DNA of 13,858 nucleotides, taken from contig JBEINZ010000054.1 of the NCBI GenBank assembly GCA_040377825.1, positions 1 through 13,858 of the forward strand. Reading direction: 5' to 3'. A model generated the notes under the pieces. That model searched no databases. It was not told the origin of the DNA and worked only from the letters and a program-made list of their open reading frames with translations. The stretch is from JBEINZ01 sp040377825. Lineage in GTDB: Bacteria > Pseudomonadota > Alphaproteobacteria > Rhizobiales > Ancalomicrobiaceae. The position numbers and the translations under genes are program-made. Below, piece by piece: positions 1 to 7,579 of the stretch. Numbering within the stretch: the stretch's first letter is position 1; the number at the start of each line of letters is the position of its first letter.

Positions 1-1922
1 AGCATGGTCTTGCCGAGCGCGATCAAGTCCTCCACCGCGATATGATCCGTCAGCGTCAGCCGATCGGCGCCGGCGGCGGGGATGCCGCGCTCCTTCAAGA
101 CGCGGTTCATGGCGTCGACGAAGGCGTCGCGCTTGCGCACCAGGATCAATACATCGCGCGGCCGGACGCGCCCGCCGGTGCCAGCCAAATGGAAGTCCGG
201 GGCGAGCAGCATGGCGATTTCATCGGCGATGCGTTCGGCCACGCGGATCGCGGGCGAGCGCGCGTGGAGGCGGTCGATCGGCGCGGTCCAGTCTTCCGGC
301 TCGCTCGCCTTCACCGGGAGAACAGGGTCCCACAGCTCGACAAGGCCGGGCTCGGCGCGGCGGATCGCGACATGGTCCTGCCAACCGTCGTCGCTGACCA
401 CGCCGGCGCGCATCGCCGGCGCGGCGAAGACCCGGTCGACCGCGCCGAGCACATCCGCCGTCGATCGAAACGACAAGACGAGGTTGACCGCCGCGAAATC
501 CGCGCCGGCCGCGCTCGCCTTGGCGCGGAAGTGCCGTGCATTGGCGGAAAACTCTTGCGGCGCCGCGCCCTGGAAAGAATAGATCGACTGCTTTTCATCG
601 CCGACCGCGAACAGGGTCCGCCCGCGCGGACGCGCGGTCTCGCCGGCGAAAAACTCCTCGGCTAGTTGGCGGACAATCTGCCATTGCCGGGGGCTGGTAT
701 CCTGCGCCTCGTCGACCAGGATATGGTCGATGCCCTGATCCAGCTTGTACTGCACCCAGGCGGCGGCATCCGAGCGAGCCAAGAGATCGGCCGTGCGGCG
801 GATCAGGTCGCCGAAATCGAGTGCCCCGCGCGCCCGCTTCGCCCGCTCGTAATCGCCGATCGCCGCGTCGCCGATCGTCATTAGCGCGGCCGTTGCCTGC
901 CGAGCCCGATGGGCGGCGAGCCGATCGCGCAGGTCTTCTAGCCGCGCGCATTCGGCATCGAACGCCGCGTCAAGCCCGGGGATCACCGCCGCGCCTTGCT
1001 TGTGCAGGAAGGAGGAGAATTTCCGGCGGTCCCCATTTTGACTGAAGAACGCTTCGAACCAGGCGTTGAGGCGGGCCAGGCGGCTTGGGTGGTCGCGCGC
1101 TTGGCGAAAGCGTTCGGCTTGTTCGATGGCATTCTTGCCGCCCGTTAGCGCGACCTCAATGAAGCGTCGGGTAAGGTCCTGCGTGAAGTGCGGCGACTGA
1201 AAGATCCGTGCCTCGACATCCGCAACGGTCTCGCCGGCAGGGATGCCGAGCGCGGTAGCGACGATGTCGCCGTCTTCGCGCAGCGCGGCGCGAACCTCGT
1301 CGCGCCGGCGAACCAACGCGTCAAGCGCCTTCAGGAAGCCTTGGTCGCCGGTGGCTTCGAGGACGGCCGCGAGCGCGCGTCCGAGACGACCGTCGGGTTC
1401 CGCGGCGGCGCGGATCAGGACGCCGTCGCGGGCTCGCCCAACCAGTTCGCGCTCCGCCGCCTCGTCAAGGATTTCGAAGCCGCCGCCGAGATCGGCCTCG
1501 ATCGGGAACTGTTGCAGGATCCGTTCGCAAAAGCCGTGGATCGTTTGGATCTTAAGGCCGCCAGGGGTCTCGATGGCCTCCGCGAAGAGCCTGCGGGCGC
1601 GCTTCAGGTCGCGCGCGTTGGCCGCGGCGCCCTGGATCCCGGCAATCGATCGCGCGAGCGCGTCGTCGTCGGCGACGGCCCATTTGCCGAGTTCGGCGAA
1701 GATCCGGTTTGACATGGTAGCGGCGGCCGCCTTGGTGAAGGTCAGGCACAAGATCCGCGTCGGCGGCGTGCCGGCCAAGAGAAGCCGGATGACGCGGCGC
1801 GACAGGACCCATGTCTTGCCCGACCCCGCATTCGCCGCGACCCAGGCCGACGCCGACGGATCGCTCGCCCGGCGCTGGCGTGCCACCGTATCGGCGTCCG
1901 GCGGAAAGGCGCGCCCGCTCAT
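1..1922 (-). CDS. addA: AddA helicase-nuclease subunit, 5' part (runs off window)
   Basis: UvrD-like helicase subunit of the AddAB double-strand break resection complex, which unwinds and degrades DNA ends before RecA loading. The frame is open from ATG at 1922 to base 1, giving about 640 residues; the family is usually near 1150, so the second half with the RecB-type nuclease domain lies outside. Visible SF1 motifs: Walker A ANAGSGKT (30-37), TFTKAAA (61-67), QTIHG near 125, Walker B LVDEAQD with DEAQD at 404-408, motif III GDEKQSIYSF (441-450) and LSFRST (483-488). The start overlaps the addB stop as ATGA, indicating translational coupling. The fragment ends in AVEDLIALGKTM, as expected of this region in AddA. 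I saw no frameshift in the stretches I checked. Identity is very secure. Confidence 0.95.
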   Translation of the reverse strand, partial: MSGRAFPPDADTVARQRRASDPSASAWVAANAGSGKTWVLSRRVIRLLLAGTPPTRILCLTFTKAAAATMSNRIFAELGKWAVADDDALARSIAGIQGAAANARDLKRARRLFAEAIETPGGLKIQTIHGFCERILQQFPIEADLGGGFEILDEAAERELVGRARDGVLIRAAAEPDGRLGRALAAVLEATGDQGFLKALDALVRRRDEVRAALREDGDIVATALGIPAGETVADVEARIFQSPHFTQDLTRRFIEVALTGGKNAIEQAERFRQARDHPSRLARLNAWFEAFFSQNGDRRKFSSFLHKQGAAVIPGLDAAFDAECARLEDLRDRLAAHRARQATAALMTIGDAAIGDYERAKRARGALDFGDLIRRTADLLARSDAAAWVQYKLDQGIDHILVDEAQDTSPRQWQIVRQLAEEFFAGETARPRGRTLFAVGDEKQSIYSFQGAAPQEFSANARHFRAKASAAGADFAAVNLVLSFRSTADVLGAVDRVFAAPAMRAGVVSDDGWQDHVAIRRAEPGLVELWDPVLPVKASEPEDWTAPIDRLHARSPAIRVAERIADEIAMLLAPDFHLAGTGGRVRPRDVLILVRKRDAFVDAMNRVLKERGIPAAGADRLTLTDHIAVEDLIALGKTM

Positions 1923-4900
1923 TCCTCGCCCGCCTCTCCCGCCGCCCATTCCTTGACACGGGCAAGGTGGTCGTAGTCACCGTTGGTTATCCGGCTAAAT
2001 TGAATGCGCGGGCGCGACGGATAGCCTGTCTTCGGATTACGGTAATGGGCGGCGAGGCCGATCAGTTTCTCGCGCGCGGCATCGGCGAGATCGTCGCCGG
2101 TCAGCGGCGCCTCGGTCAGCTTGCGCTTGGTGACGTCGAACTTCTTTCCACCATCGCCCGAGCCGGAAAGATGCATATAGATCAGGGAGCCGATCGGCAT
2201 CCCCGCCAGTTCCGGCCCGAAGCCGCCGATCTTCGCGATCGCGGCCTCAAGCGGCAGCTGCGGCGCGAGCAAGGCTTGCACCTGTTTGGCCGTGGGCGGC
2301 ACGCTGGTCTTGTAGTCGATGATGGCAAGGCGGCCGTCCTTCAGCTGGTCGATGCGATCCGCCCGTCCTGACAGGACGAAATCCCCGCCCGGCAGCGGCA
2401 GCACCCATTCCCCGCGTCGTTCCAAGGCGAAGGATTGCACGTCCGGCGCCGTAGCGGCGGTCTCCGCGATAAACCACGCGCCGATCCGCGCGAGCTTCGG
2501 CCGAAACAACGCGACAACTTCGGGAAAGGCGACGAAGGCCTCGAGTTTCTCATCGACGATGGAGATGAACCGCGCGATCGCCTCCGTCACGGGCTCGTCC
2601 CGCCAGTCGGCGAGAAAGGCATGGACGATATCGTGTACGATCGAGCCCCGGTCCCCGGCATCCGGCGCGGCGGCGATGGGCTCCAGCGGGTCGAGTTTCA
2701 GGATGTGGCGGGCATAAAGCGCGTAGGGATCGCGAATCCAGGTTTCGATCTCGGTCACCGACAGCCGGGCCGGGCGCGTCTCGATCGGCGGGCGCGGCTC
2801 GGGGCGGGCGATCGGGCGGGGCTTCTCGCCAGCCGGCCGATCGAGCCCGCGCGCGAGCTCGATCAACAGCGCTCCCCTCGATCTCAAGGCATCGCCGACC
2901 GTTGCGCCTAAGACGGCGACGAGCCGCTGTAGCCAACGCGAAGGTACCGTCGGCGCGCCACCAGAACGCATGGACCGCGAAAGGACGACGCGTGGCTTGG
3001 CCGCGCCTTCGGCAAAGTCATGGGCGGCGAGGCCGATCCGCCGTTCCGGCGGCTCCAGGGCCAGATCGCGCTTCATCGGTCGCGACAACCAGGGGTCGGC
3101 CAGCGTCGTCGCCGGCCAAGTGCCCTCGTTCAAGCCGGCAAGCACGAGGAGGTCGACGGATTGAAGCCGCGCCTCCAGCGGCCCCCAGATGGCGATACGC
3201 CCTTCGCCGCCGGAACGCCCACGCACGGGCTGATGACCCAGGAGCACGGTGAAAAAGGCTGGGTAATCGCTCGGCGCGAGCGCAATCGCGATGTCCGGGC
3301 TCCGGCTCGCCTCAAGGAGACCGGCGAGGAACCGCGCGAGCGCCTCTCCCGCGGCTTCCGCGAACAGTCTCGCGTCCGACCCGTCCTCGTCAAGCCCAAC
3401 GGCTCTGAGCGCCGCGACATGCGCGGTTGCCAAGTCGTGAAGCGAGATCGGATCGGACCTTGCGGCCATGGCCTCGAGGGGACCGAGCGCGGCAACGATC
3501 CTTTCCAGAAGATCCTCGGCCGCCTCCCAGTCCGCGGTGCTAAACCGACGCCGCGCGCGCGGTTGATGGGCGATGCCGGCCTCGTGAGCGCCCCGCGCGT
3601 CCTCGAAGGCGCGCCGTAGCCCGTCGCTGCCGCGCTCGGGGCGCGGGCCGCGCAGACAGGCGATTTCGCGCGCGCGGCCGGCGGCGCGCGCGGCCGGCCG
3701 CGCCAGACCGAAGGCCGCCAGCGGATGAGCCATCAGCGACACAAGCGCGACCGGATCGAATCCGCCGAGCGCAACATCTGCCGTCAGCCGCGCGAGCACG
3801 GTCGGCGGCGTGTCGGCGAGCGGCGTGCCGGCGGAGTCATCCACGGCCAGCCCCCAGCGCTTAAGCTCGCCGGCGACCCTGCGCGCGAGGCCGCGGTCCG
3901 GCGTGACAAGCGCGGCGCGCGCCTCCGGCGTCTCCAGCGCGCCGCGAAGCGCGACGGCAATCGCCAGCGCTTCCTCGGGCTCGGAGCGCGCCTCGATGAG
4001 ATCGACGCCGGCGAAGGCCTCCGCGAGTGCTGCCTCGCCACCGACACCAGGGCCGAAATCCCGCCAGGTCTCGGTGGTCGGCGCCGGCTTCAGCGCCTCG
4101 CCGAGAGCGGCGGTTCTAAGCCGAAGCACGGCGCTTGGCTCCGGGTCGAGTTCGTCGACACCGTCGCGGCCTGCTCGAAGCCGGCTAAGGAGAAGCTTAA
4201 GTCCGTATTGCGGATGGCCCGGCACGGGCGGACTGGTCTCGTCGCCGGGCGCGCCGATCGCTGCCCAAGCATCGTCATCGAGCGTCAAGTCCAGGCCCGG
4301 CAGCACGACGGCGCCTTGCGGAAGCCGCGCCACGACGTCCAAGAGTTCGGCGGTCGCGGGGATCGAGCCGGTTGAGCCGGCGGCGATGACCGGCCCCGCC
4401 TCGCGCGCGATCCGCAGTCGGTCTGTTTCGCGGCGGATCATGGCGTTGCGGCGCCGGGCTGGATCCTCAAGGCCGCGTTCGGCGAGAAAGGCCGGCCACG
4501 TTTTCGATACGATATCGACGAAAGAGAGCGTCAGCGCCCAATAGGCCGCGTGATCGTCCGGCACGAGATCGGGCAGGCGGCTCCAGTCGCCGCCTTCGGT
4601 TTCGATCTGATCGAGCAGCGCGAGCAGCGCGCGCGCTAGGTGCACGGCTTCGGCGGGCGACGTCGGCAGAGTCGGCGAGGCGCCCGTCACCGGATTGAAC
4701 AAGGCCGCCGCCACGCTTTGCGACCAGCCGAGCACCAGCCGCGTCATGCCGAGCAGGCGCTCGGTCGCGCCGAGTTCTGGGGCAAGATCGGCAAACGATC
4801 CGGGGCTATCGTCCGCGATGAGGAGGGCATCCTCGTCGATGTCGCCGAGCGGCTTGATGCGCGGCAAGATCGCCGCGCGGCCGCCGAGTTCGGCCAAAAA

Positions 4901-5113
4901 AGTTTGCCTCAGCGCCCGGGCGGCGCGCCGGGTCGGGACGAGGATCGTCGCCTCGGCGAGCCGGATCGGGTCGTTGATCGGCCGGTAGCCGGGGATGATT
5001 TGGCCGTGGAGCAGCGCGCGCGCCAAGGTCGTCAAGAACGGTCGGGAGGGCGCGATCGTGTAAAGTCGCGGACGGGACGAGGGGCGATCGACCGGGGTGT
5101 CCGCTTGGGTCAT
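1919..5113 (-). CDS. addB: AddB, double-strand break repair nuclease subunit
   Basis: Partner of AddA in end resection, 1064 residues. The N-terminal half is a degenerate helicase fold; I see no GxGKT Walker A near the N-terminus (region 55-75 reads TILVPTRRAARAL), as is usual for the alphaproteobacterial form. A conserved central stretch LVLAGLNEGTWP lies near 640-660. The C-terminal PD-(D/E)XK nuclease domain has GRADRID (916-922) and IIDYKT (931-936), with D919, D933 and K935 as likely catalytic residues. There is one cysteine in the whole protein, so the 4Fe-4S cluster of Bacillus AddB cannot be formed. Start ATG at 5113 lies 8 bases after the preceding stop and has a purine-rich GAGGGGG site overlapping that stop TGA. 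The stop overlaps addA as ATGA. Confidence 0.95.
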   Translation of the reverse strand: MTQADTPVDRPSSRPRLYTIAPSRPFLTTLARALLHGQIIPGYRPINDPIRLAEATILVPTRRAARALRQTFLAELGGRAAILPRIKPLGDIDEDALLIADDSPGSFADLAPELGATERLLGMTRLVLGWSQSVAAALFNPVTGASPTLPTSPAEAVHLARALLALLDQIETEGGDWSRLPDLVPDDHAAYWALTLSFVDIVSKTWPAFLAERGLEDPARRRNAMIRRETDRLRIAREAGPVIAAGSTGSIPATAELLDVVARLPQGAVVLPGLDLTLDDDAWAAIGAPGDETSPPVPGHPQYGLKLLLSRLRAGRDGVDELDPEPSAVLRLRTAALGEALKPAPTTETWRDFGPGVGGEAALAEAFAGVDLIEARSEPEEALAIAVALRGALETPEARAALVTPDRGLARRVAGELKRWGLAVDDSAGTPLADTPPTVLARLTADVALGGFDPVALVSLMAHPLAAFGLARPAARAAGRAREIACLRGPRPERGSDGLRRAFEDARGAHEAGIAHQPRARRRFSTADWEAAEDLLERIVAALGPLEAMAARSDPISLHDLATAHVAALRAVGLDEDGSDARLFAEAAGEALARFLAGLLEASRSPDIAIALAPSDYPAFFTVLLGHQPVRGRSGGEGRIAIWGPLEARLQSVDLLVLAGLNEGTWPATTLADPWLSRPMKRDLALEPPERRIGLAAHDFAEGAAKPRVVLSRSMRSGGAPTVPSRWLQRLVAVLGATVGDALRSRGALLIELARGLDRPAGEKPRPIARPEPRPPIETRPARLSVTEIETWIRDPYALYARHILKLDPLEPIAAAPDAGDRGSIVHDIVHAFLADWRDEPVTEAIARFISIVDEKLEAFVAFPEVVALFRPKLARIGAWFIAETAATAPDVQSFALERRGEWVLPLPGGDFVLSGRADRIDQLKDGRLAIIDYKTSVPPTAKQVQALLAPQLPLEAAIAKIGGFGPELAGMPIGSLIYMHLSGSGDGGKKFDVTKRKLTEAPLTGDDLADAAREKLIGLAAHYRNPKTGYPSRPRIQFSRITNGDYDHLARVKEWAAGEAGEE

Positions 5114-5121
5114 CCGCCCCC

Positions 5122-5859
5122 TCAGGCCGCGCTGTGGCGGATGGCGTCCTCCGCCGCGCGGATCGCCTCGGGCGTTCCCACATGCAGCCAGACGCCGTCC
5201 ATGCGCACGCCGTGCAGGCGACCGGCTTCCAAGGCGCGATCGAAGATCAGGTTGAGCGAAAAGCGGGTTTCCGGCGTATCCGCGAAAACGCGCGGATGGA
5301 CGACAGCCGCTCCGGCATAGACGAAAGGCGCGACCCGGCGTTCGGTGCGCCGCTGGAGGCGGCCGTCGGCGTCCATCGTGAAATCACCGTCGCCGTCATA
5401 GCCGACCGCGCGCACGGTAGAGGCGAGCAGCAGCAGGACGTCCATCGAACGGTCGTCCCAGCTGCGCGACAGCAGGTCCAGATTGCGCCCGACGCCCTCG
5501 ATCCAGAAGCTGTCGGAATTGTAGACAAAGAACGGCTCGGACCCGAGATGTGGCAACGCCTTGCGGATGCCGCCGCCGGTATCGAGTAGTTTGCCGCGCT
5601 CGTCCGAGACGACGATGGTCGGCGACGACCGCTTGGATACGTGCACTTCGACCAGATCCGCCAGATAGTGGACATTCACCACGGCGGTTTCCACGCCTGC
5701 TTCCGCCAGCCGATCAAGACCGTGATCGACCAGAGACTTGCCGGCAACCTCGATCAGCGGCTTCGGCGTGGTCGCCGTCAGCGGGCGCATCCGCTTGCCG
5801 ATCCCGGCTGCCATCACCATTGCGCGTTGCGGACGAAAATTCTCAGGGGAGGTGATCAT
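5122..5859 (-). CDS. murU: MurU-type sugar-1-phosphate nucleotidyltransferase
   Basis: Nucleotidyltransferase of the GT-A-like family, 245 residues. By its place after an AmgK-type kinase it most likely makes UDP-MurNAc from MurNAc-1-phosphate in peptidoglycan recycling; many databases call such proteins mannose-1-phosphate guanylyltransferase. Seen in the protein: nucleotide-binding loop MAAGIGKRMRPLT (16-28), TPKPLIEVAGK (31-41), VNVHYLAD (61-68), DTGGGI (93-98) and metal-binding NSD (114-116), ending in WLHVGTPEAI. I chose ATG at 5859. The frame stays open upstream to 5979, but those codons run into a perfect palindrome and show no family similarity. No strong Shine-Dalgarno precedes either 5859 or the internal ATG at residue 14. 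addB follows after 8 bases. Substrate is inferred; fold and family are clear. Confidence 0.82.
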   Translation of the reverse strand: MITSPENFRPQRAMVMAAGIGKRMRPLTATTPKPLIEVAGKSLVDHGLDRLAEAGVETAVVNVHYLADLVEVHVSKRSSPTIVVSDERGKLLDTGGGIRKALPHLGSEPFFVYNSDSFWIEGVGRNLDLLSRSWDDRSMDVLLLLASTVRAVGYDGDGDFTMDADGRLQRRTERRVAPFVYAGAAVVHPRVFADTPETRFSLNLIFDRALEAGRLHGVRMDGVWLHVGTPEAIRAAEDAIRHSAA

Positions 5860-5959
5860 CGGTGCGTTTGGCTCTGAGCGGGACCAGGTTTGTTGCGGCC
5901 CGGACGAAGGCATCCTCCGGTCGGAGCTACACTCCGTTTGGAAGCCGCCATTCCATCGA

Positions 5960-6000
5960 GCCTTTCCCATTCGGATCAAAACGATCCGAATGGGAAAGGC
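5960..6000. repeat. Perfect 18-bp inverted repeat between tsaE-amgK and murU
   Basis: Arms 5960-5977 and 5983-6000 are exact reverse complements (GCCTTTCCCATTCGGATC with its mate) around the 5-base loop AAAAC. It lies 9 bases after the tsaE-amgK stop and 100 bases before the murU start, so the transcript would carry a very stable hairpin. No U-run follows in the direction of transcription, so it looks less like an intrinsic terminator than like a dispersed palindromic element or an mRNA processing/stability structure. It shares TTTCCCnnTCGGAT with the neighbouring element at 6014-6068, so the two probably belong to one repeat family. Confidence 0.85.
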
Positions 6001-6009
6001 CCACGTTGT

Positions 6010-7575
6010 TTAGTCTGGAGCAATTCCGTATCGATCGGATGTGTCCATCCGATCGGGAAATGCTCTAGGCACATGCGCGTCATACCAGAGCTTCAGCGGT
6101 CGCGACACGTCTTGTTGAAAGGCACGGTCGAGATAGTCCCAGATACGCGGATAATGCTTCATGTAGTGCGGTTTGCCATCGCGCAGAAGAAGCCGAGCGA
6201 AAGTTCCTAGAAGCCGCGTATTGCGCTGGAGCGACAATATCCAATAGGCGCGTCGGAAGCCGGGGGCATCGAAGCCGGGTTCGGCCGCCGCGCGTGCCGC
6301 GACGTAGCGATCAATCAACGCGGTTTCGAGATCCGGCGCGACGGTCACGCGCGCGTCCTCCGCAAGGGAAACAACATCGTAAGCGGGGTGGCCGAGGATC
6401 GTATCTTGGAAATCGAGCAGCCCGATCCGGCAGATGCCCTGCCGATCGCCGAGCCACATCAGGTTCGGCGAATGGTAGTCCCTCAGGCACCAAGTGACGG
6501 GGCCTGCAAGAATTTCCGCAAACAGCGGACGCCAGAGCGCTAGAAAGGACGCGCGGTCCTCGCCGTCGACCGGCCGGCCGAGCATCAGCGGGAAGCCCCA
6601 TTCAAGGGCAACGCTTACTTCGGCCACGAGATTGTCCAGGCCGTAGGCCGGCAGGCGATAGTTCGAGCCGCATCCATCCGGGATTGTGTCCGGCAGTCTC
6701 ATCGCATGGAGCGCCGCGAGGAGTTCGATCGCGGTTGCATAACGCTCGGGGATCGGAGCCGGCGGCTGGCCGGCGACGCAGGTATCAGCCCCCAGATCCT
6801 CCAGCAGCATGAAGCCCGCGGCCGGGTCATGCGCGAATACGGTCGGCGTCGAGAAGCCGCGTTCGCCGAGCGCGAGCGCGAAGGCTTGGAAGGGCCGCGT
6901 ATTCTCCGCGAGTTTGGCGGCGGCGCGCGCGGCCTTGCGGGCTTGTCCGGCGAGGTCGTTGGCTTCGACCGGATGGTCCATCAAGACTGCGGTCTGGCCG
7001 CCAAGGTTGATGCGTTCGTAGCGGCGGGAAGAGGCATCCCCGTTCAAATGCCGCCGGGCGGCGTTGCTCCAGCCGGCATCGTCCAGGAATGCGCGGATCG
7101 CCACGCTTCGCGACAGGCGCCTTTCCCAGCGCGAGGGATCGCCAACAAGCACGACCCGGCGTGTGTCGGCATGCGCTCCCTGGCTCATCGCGAGCGTAAG
7201 GGCATCGGCCGGGAGCTCGTCGCCGGCCCGCTCGGGCCATTCGACAAGGACCGCTCCAGAGCGAATCGCGTCGTCGAAGCCGATCTCGATGAGGTCGCGC
7301 GGGCTGCCGATGCGGTACAGATCGAAATGGAAGACTGGAAAGCGCGCCAGCCGATAGTCTTGCGCCAGCGTGAAGGTCGGGCTGGGAACCTCGAGATCCG
7401 GATCGTCGGCGAGGGCGCGGATGATGGCGCGCGCGAGCGTCGTCTTGCCGGCGCCAAGATCGCCTTGAAGCGCGATAACGTCGCCGGGCTTCAGGACGAC
7501 GGCCAGATCCTCCGCCAAGCGCGTTGTCGCGGCTTCATCGGCGAGATCGAGCACCTGGAGCTGCATAGGCGCCAT
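6010..7575 (-). CDS. tsaE-amgK: TsaE-AmgK fusion: t6A ATPase plus aminoglycoside-phosphotransferase-type sugar kinase
   Basis: Two-domain protein of 521 residues. Residues 1-150 are TsaE, the ATPase that drives the TsaBD complex making threonylcarbamoyl-adenosine 37 in tRNA: Walker A GDLGAGKTT (38-46), SPTF (65-68), HFDLYR (83-88) and EWPE (112-115). Residues 160-500 are an APH-fold kinase like AmgK, which phosphorylates the anomeric carbon of MurNAc/GlcNAc: LLEDLG (257-262), catalytic loop LRDYHSPN (364-371, D366 and N371), metal loop LLDFQD (386-391). The fusion is known in alphaproteobacteria. It starts 4 bases after the divL stop (ATG 7575; a second ATG at 7566 is possible). The last 18 residues (504-521) are encoded by a palindromic repeat. 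The sugar substrate is inferred from homology and the adjacent murU. Confidence 0.88.
   Translation of the reverse strand: MAPMQLQVLDLADEAATTRLAEDLAVVLKPGDVIALQGDLGAGKTTLARAIIRALADDPDLEVPSPTFTLAQDYRLARFPVFHFDLYRIGSPRDLIEIGFDDAIRSGAVLVEWPERAGDELPADALTLAMSQGAHADTRRVVLVGDPSRWERRLSRSVAIRAFLDDAGWSNAARRHLNGDASSRRYERINLGGQTAVLMDHPVEANDLAGQARKAARAAAKLAENTRPFQAFALALGERGFSTPTVFAHDPAAGFMLLEDLGADTCVAGQPPAPIPERYATAIELLAALHAMRLPDTIPDGCGSNYRLPAYGLDNLVAEVSVALEWGFPLMLGRPVDGEDRASFLALWRPLFAEILAGPVTWCLRDYHSPNLMWLGDRQGICRIGLLDFQDTILGHPAYDVVSLAEDARVTVAPDLETALIDRYVAARAAAEPGFDAPGFRRAYWILSLQRNTRLLGTFARLLLRDGKPHYMKHYPRIWDYLDRAFQQDVSRPLKLWYDAHVPRAFPDRMDTSDRYGIAPD
6014..6068. repeat. Dispersed palindromic repeat inside the 3' end of tsaE-amgK
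   Basis: The core arms 6032-6041 (CGATCGGATG) and 6046-6055 are perfect complements around the loop TGTC. Outer arms are imperfect: GGAGCAATTCC near 6017-6027 pairs with GGAAATGCTCT near 6056-6066. On the minus strand it begins CTAGAGCATTTCCCGATC. Elements with CTAGAGCA ends and a central palindrome are a familiar intergenic repeat type in Hyphomicrobiales genomes (recalled, not searched). Here it is read as codons 504-521 of the upstream gene. Confidence 0.75.
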
Positions 7576-7579
7576 CGCC

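Noticed and set aside
3664..3705. GC-rich near-duplication (GCGCGCGCGGCCGG twice) inside addB
   Set aside because: It encodes an Ala/Arg-rich stretch in the middle of addB and looks like compositional low complexity, not a mobile or regulatory repeat.
1243..4544. Long plus-strand open frames across addA and addB
   Set aside because: They are antisense to addA and addB, arise from high GC content and show no family motifs (arginine- and alanine-rich translations).
5860..5979. Upstream extension of the murU frame to an ATG at 5979
   Set aside because: The extra 40 codons run into one arm of the perfect palindrome and lack similarity to the family, whose members begin shortly before the MAAG loop.
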